Below are positions 1 to 7,044 of a stretch of DNA of 9,193 nt, piece by piece. Both the position numbers and the translations under genes were made by a program. The notes beneath the pieces are model-generated. The model saw only the letters and a list, made by a program, of their open reading frames with translations, had not been told where the DNA came from and did no database searches. This DNA is from Acholeplasmataceae bacterium (GTDB lineage: Bacteria; Bacillota_I; Bacilli_A; ML615J-28; CAG-698). Each line of letters opens with the position of its first letter. Within the stretch, counting starts at the first letter, position 1. The stretch covers positions 1-9,193 of the forward strand of contig DUUA01000025.1 of NCBI GenBank assembly GCA_012841765.1. Direction: 5' to 3'.

Positions 1-126
1 AAAAATAATACAAATATAATTAGTTATACTTATTAATATGAGCAATATTAAAAATGCAACTAGAAAATAATTATTTAATAAGGTTTTATACTGTAATGAA
101 GTCTTTAATTTTTTCAAATAAAGCAC
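1..126 (-). CDS. comEC: ComEC-type DNA-uptake channel protein, N-terminal fragment
   Basis: An open minus-strand frame, different from that of comEA, continues from inside the 3' end of comEA to the left edge of the window. It encodes a short basic start (LKKLKTSLQYKT) and then a strongly hydrophobic stretch (FLVAFLILLILISI and onward) that would be the first membrane segments. ComEC is the multi-spanning protein that passes single-stranded DNA through the membrane after ComEA binds it, and comEC usually follows comEA, so position and hydrophobicity support the call. No ComEC domain is visible because only about 42 codons are present. The start is uncertain: GTG at 126 has a weak GTGGGA upstream, ATG at 144 and TTG at 117 are alternatives, and all overlap comEA. 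That comEA overlap suggests translational coupling. No comEB lies between the two genes. It could be another membrane protein, but that is less likely. Confidence 0.66.
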   Translation of the reverse strand, partial: MLYLKKLKTSLQYKTLLNNYFLVAFLILLILISITNYICIIF

Positions 127-613
127 TGGAAATCCCACTGACATTCATAATATCTTCAATTACACCAAATTTTCCTACATCATTTCGATAACTAATAATT
201 CCTCTAGCTTTTGTTTCCCCAATTCCGACTAGCTCCATTAATTGTTCAACACTGGCAGTATTGATATTAATTAAATTATTTGCAATATTTTCTTTTTCTT
301 TAGCATTTATATTTATTAATTCCCCATCTTTAATGATTCTTGCTAAATTAATATTAGAAGTTACAGCATTACTTGTAAAACCCCCACATAAAAATATTAG
401 ATCATTTACTCTTGAACCTTCTAAAATAATATAAATGCCTGGTCGGTATACTTCCCCTTTTACTTCAACAATAATATTATTTTTGCTATAATTTTGATTA
501 TTTTCGGGAATGTCTGTATTTGGTTGTTTATTATTAGTAACTGCCGTAATGATAATTCCTGAAGCTATTAATATTCCAACAATAACATAAATTATTATTT
601 TCTTTTTATTCAT
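86..613 (-). CDS. comEA: ComEA, membrane-anchored competence DNA receptor (SLBB + helix-hairpin-helix)
   Basis: A 175-residue protein that binds double-stranded DNA at the outer face of the membrane during natural transformation and hands it to the ComEC channel. In order it has a short basic N-terminus (MNKKK), one membrane anchor at about residues 5-25, a polar Asn-rich linker (26-45), an SLBB-type domain starting with VEVKGEVYRPGIY (about 49-104), and a DNA-binding helix-hairpin-helix region. That region starts with ININTAS at 115, continues with LVGIGETKARGIISYR (128-143), and has a second hairpin near VSGISSALFEKI (158-169). Length and domain order are normal for ComEA of Firmicutes. The start was set at 613 rather than 625 because GGAGGT lies four bases before this ATG and would fall inside the gene if the upstream ATG were used. 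comEC follows with overlap. No convincing promoter is visible in the 128 bases upstream. Whether the organism is actually competent cannot be read from this pair alone. Confidence 0.93.
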   Translation of the reverse strand: MNKKKIIIYVIVGILIASGIIITAVTNNKQPNTDIPENNQNYSKNNIIVEVKGEVYRPGIYIILEGSRVNDLIFLCGGFTSNAVTSNINLARIIKDGELININAKEKENIANNLININTASVEQLMELVGIGETKARGIISYRNDVGKFGVIEDIMNVSGISSALFEKIKDFITV

Positions 614-617
614 AATT

Positions 618-623
618 ACCTCC
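618..623 (-). promoter_or_regulatory. Shine-Dalgarno site fixing the comEA start
   Basis: On the minus strand GGAGGT precedes the ATG at 613 by four bases. An in-frame ATG at 625 lies just upstream and overlaps this motif, so it cannot use it. The site therefore favours a start at residue 5 of the longer reading. Confidence 0.8.
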
Positions 624-676
624 ATTTTCTATATATTATTTTTAAAAAAAGTAATTAGTTTAATTTATAATCTTGT

Positions 677-705
677 TTGACTATTGAAGCGTTTTCTTAT
701 ACAAT
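677..705 (+). promoter_or_regulatory. Sigma-A-type promoter of the Ig-domain amidase lipoprotein
   Basis: TTGACT at 677-682 is separated by exactly 17 bases from TACAAT at 700-705. Each hexamer is one mismatch from the TTGACA/TATAAT consensus. The start codon at 742 is 36 bases beyond, with AGGAG at 731-735 as ribosome binding site. This predicts a short leader of about 30 bases and no room for a riboswitch, consistent with constitutive housekeeping transcription. Confidence 0.8.
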
Positions 706-741
706 ATACTATGTAATCAAAAGACTTGAAAGGAGAATACA

Positions 742-3384
742 ATGTTCAAGAAAATCGCATTTATATGCATGATGTTACTTTTAGGAGTAACACTTATTGC
801 TTGTAATGGTGATACTATTTCTTTTGCTGAACCAAATGTTGAAATTGAAGTCGGCGAAAAATATGATCTTTCACCAGTATTAAGTAAAACTTCTTTAAAA
901 ATTAATTATACGATGGATAAAAATGATGTTATTACAATAGAGGGTGGAAAAGTTACGGGGGTTGCTGCTGGTATAGTAAAAGTTACGGCAACAATCGATG
1001 GAACTGACATTTCTGCAACTATTACAATCACTGTTGTTGAAAAACAAAGTGAAACACCAACTATTTCTTTTAAAGATGAAGATGTTGAGTTAGAAATCGG
1101 CGAAGAATATACGTTGAACCCAACATTAAGTAATTCTGAATTGGTAGTAATTTATTCTGCTGACCCAATGTCTTCAGTAGAACTTACTGGAAACAAAGTA
1201 AAAGCTTTAATTGTTGGCACAGTTACAATCACTGCAACAATTACAGATACTGAGGTATCTGCTACAATTCAAATTAAAATTGTTGAAGAACAAGTTACAC
1301 CAACTATTAGTTTTGATACTGATATAGTTGAATTAGAAATCGGTGAAGAATATACTTTAGTTCCTGATTTAAGTAATAATAAATTAGAAGTAGTATATTC
1401 AGCAGCTCCTAGTGAAAAAGTAAGTTTTGCTGGAAATAAAGTAAAAGCATTAGCTGCTGGAGATGTAATAATTACTGCAACAATTAAAAACACTGAAATA
1501 AAAGCAACTAAAACTCTTCAGATTAAAGAAAAAACTACTCTTTCTTTCGAAAGTGATAATATCACTATTGATTTAGGTGTAGAAAATGAAGTTGTCTTAG
1601 TGCCAACTATTACTGGCGAAAACATTATTGATTTACTTGTTGCCTATGAAATAGCTAATGATGAAATTATAAGTATTGAAAACAATACTGTAAAAGGCTT
1701 AAAAGTAGGTACTACCTCTATTACAGCTAAAATTATTGGCACAAATGTTGAAACAGTAATTACTGTTAATGTTATAAATACTACAACATTAACTGTTGAA
1801 ACGATTACTACAATTGCTGCGGGAGACACACACAAATTAGTTGTAACTGATTCAGCTGATAAATATGGAATTGGCGTAATGTTTGAATCAAGCGATTCAA
1901 ATATACTAACAGTTACAAGCACTGGAACGGTAAAAGGAATTAATGGTGGTGTTGCAACAATAACTATTACTTCTTTATCAAATGGAAAGAAATTATCATT
2001 TGATGTAACAGTTACTTATCAAGCAGCAACAGGATTAACAATTGGCTTTGGTGAAAAAACTTATGAAACAGAAAATAGCTATAAAGGTATTTTCTCAGTT
2101 GAACCAAGACAAGCAGATCAAGAAATAATATTTAGTTCAAACAATCCAGATATAGCTTATGTAAATGATTTTGGGTATTTAGTAACAGGAACTGTAACTG
2201 GAAATGTAGCAATTACAGGAAAAGTTGCTTCAAATGAGGAGATTACAATGGTAATTAATATAACTGTTGAAGAAAAATTTGATCCTATGAAAATTATAGA
2301 ATCACTTCATGAAACAAAAATTATTAATCAAGAAATGATTCTATATGGTTATGAATATACTGCTGGTGGAAAATATCCAGTACAGCCAATGCTTGGTAGT
2401 GTTAGTAAATTCTTATTTGAGGATTTAGTAATCACTCCAAATATGATGAAATCTACTGCAGTAGGTTATACAGGAGTATTTCATGCTCCAAAAACTAGAT
2501 TTATTACTTATCATGATACTGGAGCAGCTGGTGCAGGTTCTACTGCCTTAGCAAACTCTAACTATAATAATAGTGATGCTGAAGTATCTTGGCATTTCAC
2601 TGTTGGTGATGATGCAATTTATCAACAGCTTCCAACAAATATGGTTGCTTGGCATGCTGGAGATGGAACTGGAACAAAATTTGAAGAAATCCCAACTGGT
2701 GTTAAATTTAATGGTAATCTAAGACCTACAGTTACAATTACAACTGATGGTTATTTTGCACTTGATGGAGAAAAGACAACATATCTAGCACCAACAAAAA
2801 GTGGCGTTATAGCAAAAACTTCTGATATTAATGACAATGGATTATTTACTATTGTTAAAGATGGTTATTATTACATGGGAACTACTTGGTATAGTAGCAC
2901 TTATGGATACATATCAAACAGAGGTGGGAATAATAATGCCATAGGTATTGAAATGGCTATTAATTCTGGTTCAGATTTATATTCTTCATATCATCATCTT
3001 GCTAAGCTTATAGGAAAACTAATGGAAGACAATAACTTAGGAATTGCTGATGTTCAACCTCATCATTTCTTTAGTGGAAAAAACTGTCCAGGAACTATGA
3101 GAAACGCAAGAATTGAACAACATTTCTTAGAAATGGTTGAAGCAGAATATTTAGTAAGAACAAAATTAAAAGGATATACATTAGATTTTTCTACAACAGC
3201 AAACCAATATGTAGATTCTAGAGGAAGAATTTTCAACTTACCAACTGTAGCAACTCCAATTACTTATAAAGTCAGAATACAACATGCTGAACTTCATTAT
3301 GATGCTACTGTTGTATTAGAAACAATACTTCCAGCAAAATCAGATTTAGCTAAACCAACAAATAGATTTGGCTTTGGTTATTAA
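742..3384 (+). CDS. Surface lipoprotein: six Ig-like (Big_2-type) domains plus zinc N-acetylmuramoyl-L-alanine amidase
   Basis: An 880-residue protein predicted to be exported, lipidated and held on the outer membrane face. A lipoprotein signal peptide ends in a lipobox, LIAC, with Cys21 as the lipidated residue. Ig-like repeats begin near residues 25, 107, 188, 266, 348 and 430; the first three share the pattern TISF...EIGEEY...GNKVKAL...ITATI. A linker (about 511-580) leads to an Amidase_2/CwlA-like domain (about 583-800), which cleaves the MurNAc-L-Ala bond of peptidoglycan. Likely zinc ligands are His591 (TYHDTG), His774 and Cys782 (HHFFSGKNCPG), with Lys780 matching the catalytic lysine of T7 lysozyme. 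SWHF (616-619), VAWHAGDG (635-642) and AIGIEMA (733-739) are family motifs. Unusual is an insertion at about 643-731. The last 80 residues form an unassigned, apparently beta-rich tail. It is a single-gene unit with its own promoter and terminator. The exact substrate and partners are unknown. Confidence 0.9.
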   Translation: MFKKIAFICMMLLLGVTLIACNGDTISFAEPNVEIEVGEKYDLSPVLSKTSLKINYTMDKNDVITIEGGKVTGVAAGIVKVTATIDGTDISATITITVVEKQSETPTISFKDEDVELEIGEEYTLNPTLSNSELVVIYSADPMSSVELTGNKVKALIVGTVTITATITDTEVSATIQIKIVEEQVTPTISFDTDIVELEIGEEYTLVPDLSNNKLEVVYSAAPSEKVSFAGNKVKALAAGDVIITATIKNTEIKATKTLQIKEKTTLSFESDNITIDLGVENEVVLVPTITGENIIDLLVAYEIANDEIISIENNTVKGLKVGTTSITAKIIGTNVETVITVNVINTTTLTVETITTIAAGDTHKLVVTDSADKYGIGVMFESSDSNILTVTSTGTVKGINGGVATITITSLSNGKKLSFDVTVTYQAATGLTIGFGEKTYETENSYKGIFSVEPRQADQEIIFSSNNPDIAYVNDFGYLVTGTVTGNVAITGKVASNEEITMVINITVEEKFDPMKIIESLHETKIINQEMILYGYEYTAGGKYPVQPMLGSVSKFLFEDLVITPNMMKSTAVGYTGVFHAPKTRFITYHDTGAAGAGSTALANSNYNNSDAEVSWHFTVGDDAIYQQLPTNMVAWHAGDGTGTKFEEIPTGVKFNGNLRPTVTITTDGYFALDGEKTTYLAPTKSGVIAKTSDINDNGLFTIVKDGYYYMGTTWYSSTYGYISNRGGNNNAIGIEMAINSGSDLYSSYHHLAKLIGKLMEDNNLGIADVQPHHFFSGKNCPGTMRNARIEQHFLEMVEAEYLVRTKLKGYTLDFSTTANQYVDSRGRIFNLPTVATPITYKVRIQHAELHYDATVVLETILPAKSDLAKPTNRFGFGY
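814..1527 (+). repeat. Tandem Ig-like domain repeats, period about 243 bases
   Basis: Three in-frame units start near 814, 1060 and 1303, each about 78-82 codons. Units 2 and 3 are still clearly alike at the DNA level: the segments coding VELEIGEEYTL near 1084 and 1327 differ at only a few, mostly third-position, bases, and both later contain GNKVKAL. Unit 1 is more diverged. More distant copies continue to about 2271 within the same gene. The pattern suggests internal duplication of a spacer domain. Confidence 0.75.
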
Positions 3385-3407
3385 AAAAGTATAATTATAA
3401 ATATATC

Positions 3408-3444
3408 AAAAAGGACTGAATTTTAATCAATTCAGTCTTTTTTT
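3408..3444 (+). terminator. Rho-independent terminator of the amidase lipoprotein gene
   Basis: GACTGAATT at 3414-3422 pairs perfectly with AATTCAGTC at 3429-3437 across a six-base loop. It is flanked by an A run on the left and a run of seven T on the right that lengthen the stem. It starts 24 bases after the stop codon. Because T tracts occur on both strands it may also stop transcription coming from the recD2 side. Confidence 0.9.
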
Positions 3445-3607
3445 AATATAATCACCAAACTATTATGAAACCACATCAAACAAGGCGTTAACAGCCTTTA
3501 TTTTAGCTTTCAATCGTTTTTAACTACTTTCACGCTCAATTAAACGCCCCCTTATCTATCTTGATTATAAGCCAATTTTAGAAAGATTAATTTATTAAGT
3601 CTAAAAG
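3445..3607. other. Unassigned spacer between convergent genes
   Basis: About 160 bases lie between two terminators with no credible intact gene on either strand. It contains a weak five-base hairpin (AAGGC at 3482-3486, GCCTT at 3494-3498) without a following T tract, and a locally G+C-richer patch near 3480-3551. On the minus strand, short open pieces such as KRLKAKIKAVNALFDVVS are interrupted by stops, which could mean a decayed gene fragment, but I recognise no family. No tRNA fold or small-RNA signature is evident. Confidence 0.3.
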
Positions 3608-3634
3608 AAAAAGCAAACTATAAATTTGCTTTTT
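3608..3634 (-). terminator. Terminator at the end of the rlmH-uvrB-mnmA-recD2 operon
   Basis: A perfect 10-base inverted repeat (AAAAAGCAAA at 3608-3617, TTTGCTTTTT at 3625-3634) with a seven-base loop ends in T-rich sequence when read on the minus strand. It touches the recD2 stop codon. The stem has only two G:C pairs, so it may be leaky. The hairpin at 3408-3444 is a plausible second stop. Confidence 0.7.
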
Positions 3635-5916
3635 TACATAAAACTAAAAGGAGAAATGTCATCTTCTTCTTGAAATATTTCTTCATCTCTATCCATGATT
3701 TTCTTACTGTCATTTAGTCTATTTATTAATTTAGTTTTTTTTCTTACTTCTACTCTTTGAATACCTTGAGTCATTGCTTCAAGAGATCCTAACATTATTA
3801 AGAATTTTTTAGCTCTTGTGACTGCTGTATAAATTAATTTCTTTTTCAACATAATATAATATTTTGTTGAAAAAGGAATGACGACTAAATCAAACTCACT
3901 TCCTTGTGATTTATGAATAGAAATAGCATAAGCTAGAGATAAATCATCAAGTTCTTCTACTTTATAATATACTGGCCCAAAATCATAAAGAACAGATAAT
4001 CCAGAGTATTCTTTATCTTGATAGTCAATACTGATTATTTGCCCAATATCTCCATTCATAACTTCTTTTTCAGTTCTATTAACAAGTTGAATAACTTTAT
4101 CGTTTACCCTAAAAATATTATTAAACCTTATTATTTCTAAATCTTGTTTGGGGTTAAACTCTTCTTGTAAAACTTTATTAATGTTATTAATTCCAAGATC
4201 GCCTTTATACATTGGAATCAAAACTTGAATATCTTTAATTAAATCCATTTGTTTATTAATGGCTTTTTTTATCGTAAATATTAAATTTTGAATTATTGAA
4301 GAATCATTCATTCTAATAAAACTACGGTCGTTTTGCATATCCAATACATTTTCAGGAATAATACCCCTATTGATACTATGAGCAAAGTCAATAATTGAAG
4401 AATCAAGTTTTTGTCTGTGAATCTGCGATAGTTTAATTGTTTTAATTACATTTGCTGAAATTAAATCTTCTAAAACATTCCCAGGTCCCACCGATGGGAG
4501 CTGATCTTTATCACCAACAAAAACAACTTTTACATCTAGAGAAAGGGCACTAAGAAGTCTTGATGCAAGTTCAATATCTACCATTGAAAATTCATCAACT
4601 ATAACCATTTTACAACTAATAATTGTATCTTTTCCATATCTAAAATTACCATTACCCTCATACCCTAAAAATTTATGAATTGTCATTGCATTATGATTTG
4701 TTAGTTCTTGCAATCTCTTTGCCGCTCTTCCAGTTGGGGCAAGCAAATAGATTGATTCATTAATCAGTTCTTCTTTATTGAACAAAGAACAATATGTTTT
4801 AATCAACCCATTAATAATTGTCGATTTACCAGTTCCAGGACCTCCAGTAATAATTGAAACATTATTTAAAAGAGCTAAAACAATAGCTTCTTTTTGTTCT
4901 TCGGTATATGTGATTTTAATAGAATCCATTAATTCTTTTAATTTTTCTAAAATAACTGATTCTAGAAATTGACTTTCTTCTTCAAAATTTACTATTAATT
5001 TAATTTTATTAGCAAAATCAACTTCAGCATTATAGATATGTTTTAAATAAATATCTTCATCTTCAATAATTATCTTATTATCTACTATTAAACTATTAAT
5101 AACTTCATTTAACATCTCTTCATCTAAAGAACTGTTTTCATCATTAATTTCTTTATACATTAACCTAAATAATTCTTTTTTATTTAAATAAGAATTTCCT
5201 TGAGAATATGTATATCTATTTAAGATAAATAAAAGCAAAGCTTTAATTCTAATCAAAGAATCTTTTTTTACCCCTAGTGATAAGGCAATTTTATCTGCCC
5301 TTATAAAACCAAATCCTTCAACTTGGTCAATTAAAATATAAGGATTATTACTAATAATTTTATAAGCATCATTACCATAATGATTAATAAGTTTTAAAGC
5401 CATTGCCATAGTTAATCCTAAATCAAGGAAAGCTAAAGTAGTTTCTTTAGAATATAGGTTTTGTTTAACATTTTCATAAATGGTGTCTTTTTGTTTTTTA
5501 GTAATTCCTTTTACCTTATCTAAATTTTTTCGATTATCAATTATTTTATTTAAGCATTCTTCTCCTAAAGTTTGAAAAACTTTAGTTGCTGAAGATTTTC
5601 CAACTCCAGGAAATAAATCACTTGATAAGTAATTTATAATTCCTTCTAAAGTATTTTCCATTTTACGATCAAAAGAATTCGCTTTAAACTGATAACCATA
5701 ATCAGTATCTGTAAATTCTCCTAAAAAAGTATAAGTTTCATTTTCTATTGGTTTTCGATCAAATAACCCAGTGACAGTTAAAAAATTAGAATATACTTTT
5801 CCAATTATTAATTCTAATTCTGGATTATTAGAATCAAGCGTTATTCTAATTACTCCGTAACCATTACTCTCATTGTAATATATTACTTTGTTAACACTTC
5901 CCCATACTTTTTCCAT
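3634..5916 (-). CDS. recD2: RecD2 (YrrC-type) ATP-dependent 5'-3' DNA helicase
   Basis: A 760-residue superfamily 1B helicase, the RecD type found in bacteria without RecBCD and linked to replication-fork and repair work. The N-terminal third has a small beta-rich region (about 1-85) and helix-hairpin-helix-like segments such as LFPGVGKSSATKVF (101-114) and VEGFGFIRADKIA (199-211). The helicase core has Walker A GGPGTGKS (358-365), LAPTGRAAKRL (392-402), Walker B IVDEFSMVD (439-447), VFVGDKDQLPSVGPGN (465-480), SQIHRQ (497-502), AISIHKSQGSEFD (664-676) and YTAVTRAKKF (696-705). Family length is usually about 700-800, so it is complete. It starts at the ATG preceded by AGGGGAT; that site overlaps the mnmA stop codon nine bases upstream, implying coupled translation. 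It is the last gene of the operon. A recD2 gene near mnmA is also known in Bacillus subtilis (trmU-yrrB-yrrC). Confidence 0.96.
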   Translation of the reverse strand: MEKVWGSVNKVIYYNESNGYGVIRITLDSNNPELELIIGKVYSNFLTVTGLFDRKPIENETYTFLGEFTDTDYGYQFKANSFDRKMENTLEGIINYLSSDLFPGVGKSSATKVFQTLGEECLNKIIDNRKNLDKVKGITKKQKDTIYENVKQNLYSKETTLAFLDLGLTMAMALKLINHYGNDAYKIISNNPYILIDQVEGFGFIRADKIALSLGVKKDSLIRIKALLLFILNRYTYSQGNSYLNKKELFRLMYKEINDENSSLDEEMLNEVINSLIVDNKIIIEDEDIYLKHIYNAEVDFANKIKLIVNFEEESQFLESVILEKLKELMDSIKITYTEEQKEAIVLALLNNVSIITGGPGTGKSTIINGLIKTYCSLFNKEELINESIYLLAPTGRAAKRLQELTNHNAMTIHKFLGYEGNGNFRYGKDTIISCKMVIVDEFSMVDIELASRLLSALSLDVKVVFVGDKDQLPSVGPGNVLEDLISANVIKTIKLSQIHRQKLDSSIIDFAHSINRGIIPENVLDMQNDRSFIRMNDSSIIQNLIFTIKKAINKQMDLIKDIQVLIPMYKGDLGINNINKVLQEEFNPKQDLEIIRFNNIFRVNDKVIQLVNRTEKEVMNGDIGQIISIDYQDKEYSGLSVLYDFGPVYYKVEELDDLSLAYAISIHKSQGSEFDLVVIPFSTKYYIMLKKKLIYTAVTRAKKFLIMLGSLEAMTQGIQRVEVRKKTKLINRLNDSKKIMDRDEEIFQEEDDISPFSFM

Positions 5917-5925
5917 TGTAATCCC

Positions 5926-7038
5926 CTAATACTTTCTTTTAGTTCCTTCATTATACACTTTATCAATAGTTGCCCCGCCAAGTAAAATATCTCCATCATA
6001 AAAAACAACTGCTTGTCCTGGAGTAACGGCTCTAAATTTTTCTGGGTATTCTACCTTTACAACCCCATCACTTATTTTAGTTACTTTAACTTTTATATCT
6101 TTACTACGATAACGAAACTTCGCGAAACATGAAATCTGAATAAAATCTTTCCCTAGCCAGTTTAAATTATTAGCAAAGCACATATCTGAATATAAATATT
6201 CTTGATCTTCTTGATACCCTACTAATAAAACATTATTTAAAACGTCTTTTCCAAGAACAAACCACGGCCCAAAATCTCCACCCAAACCTAAACCTTTACG
6301 CTGGCCTATTGTATAATACATTAATCCATCATGCGTTCCCACAACTTCATCTCTTAATGTTTTCATTTTACCTGGTTTTGCTGGTAAATAATTTTCTAAA
6401 AATAATTTAAAATCTCTTTCACCAATAAAACATACTCCTGTAGAATCTTTCTTTTTAGCAATTTTTAAATTATGTTTTAAAGCAATTTCTCTTACTTCAG
6501 CTTTTGTTAATTCACCTATTGGAAATAAAGACTTACTTAGTTGTTCTTTATTTAATTGACACAAAAAATAACTTTGGTCTTTATTGTAATCAATTCCTTT
6601 TTTTAAAAGAACTTCAGGACTATGTTCAACTCGAGCATAATGACCCATTGCAATATAATCAGCATCTAATTTTAATGCTTCTTTCAAAAAATATTTAAAC
6701 TTAATTTCACTATTACACAAAATGTCAGGATTAGGAGTTCTGTTTTTTTTATATTCATCTAAAAAATAAGTAAAAACATAATCCCAGTATTCTTTTACAA
6801 AATCAACACGATGAAGTTTTATCCCTAACTGCTTTGCAGTTATTTGGGCATCGATGTAATCTTGTTCTTGAGGACAAATTTCTTCAAAATCATTAGGGTT
6901 ACCTAAAATATCATTATTTAGAGATGAATCCCAATTGCGCATAAACATACCTTCAACAAGATACCCTTCTTCTTTTAATTTAATAACAGCAACAGCGCTA
7001 TCAACACCACCACTTAATCCAATAATAACTTTTTTCAT
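5926..7038 (-). CDS. mnmA: MnmA, tRNA-specific 2-thiouridylase
   Basis: A 370-residue enzyme that activates the wobble uridine (U34) of tRNA-Lys, -Glu and -Gln with ATP and inserts sulfur, giving the 2-thio part of the modified base and supporting accurate decoding. The N-terminal PP-loop is SGGVDS (9-14) in MKKVIIGLSGG. The two catalytic cysteines are Cys108 in NPDILCNSEIKF and Cys203 in GVCFIGERDF. Other family motifs are AMGHYAR (130-136), DQSYFL (154-159), YTIGQRKGLG (242-251) and RAVTPGQAVVFYDGD (336-350). Length is standard and no key residue is missing. The start is an ATG behind AGTAGGT, a ribosome site that contains the uvrB stop codon, with only six bases between the genes. It ends in TAG inside the recD2 ribosome site. 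The sulfur donor gene (a cysteine desulfurase) is not adjacent here. Confidence 0.97.
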   Translation of the reverse strand: MKKVIIGLSGGVDSAVAVIKLKEEGYLVEGMFMRNWDSSLNNDILGNPNDFEEICPQEQDYIDAQITAKQLGIKLHRVDFVKEYWDYVFTYFLDEYKKNRTPNPDILCNSEIKFKYFLKEALKLDADYIAMGHYARVEHSPEVLLKKGIDYNKDQSYFLCQLNKEQLSKSLFPIGELTKAEVREIALKHNLKIAKKKDSTGVCFIGERDFKLFLENYLPAKPGKMKTLRDEVVGTHDGLMYYTIGQRKGLGLGGDFGPWFVLGKDVLNNVLLVGYQEDQEYLYSDMCFANNLNWLGKDFIQISCFAKFRYRSKDIKVKVTKISDGVVKVEYPEKFRAVTPGQAVVFYDGDILLGGATIDKVYNEGTKRKY

Positions 7039-7044
7039 TTTTAC

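Noticed and set aside
614..625. A four-residue longer comEA start at 625
   Set aside because: The GGAGGT ribosome site lies within this extension and is placed correctly only for the ATG at 613.
626..741. A promoter for comEA on the minus strand
   Set aside because: AT-rich hexamers such as TATATT and TATAAA occur, but none has a properly spaced -35 partner, so I do not annotate one.
1269..1922. Minus-strand open frames inside the lipoprotein gene (1269-1493 and 1644-1922)
   Set aside because: They mirror the repetitive Thr/Val-rich Ig-like coding sequence, lack ribosome sites and show no family features; they are antisense shadows.
3445..3607. A tRNA, small RNA or riboswitch in the convergent spacer
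   Set aside because: There is no cloverleaf-like set of stems, no long conserved pairing and no promoter; only a five-base hairpin is visible.
4778..4972. Plus-strand open frame antisense to recD2
   Set aside because: It lies opposite the Walker A region of a clearly coding gene and has no independent support.
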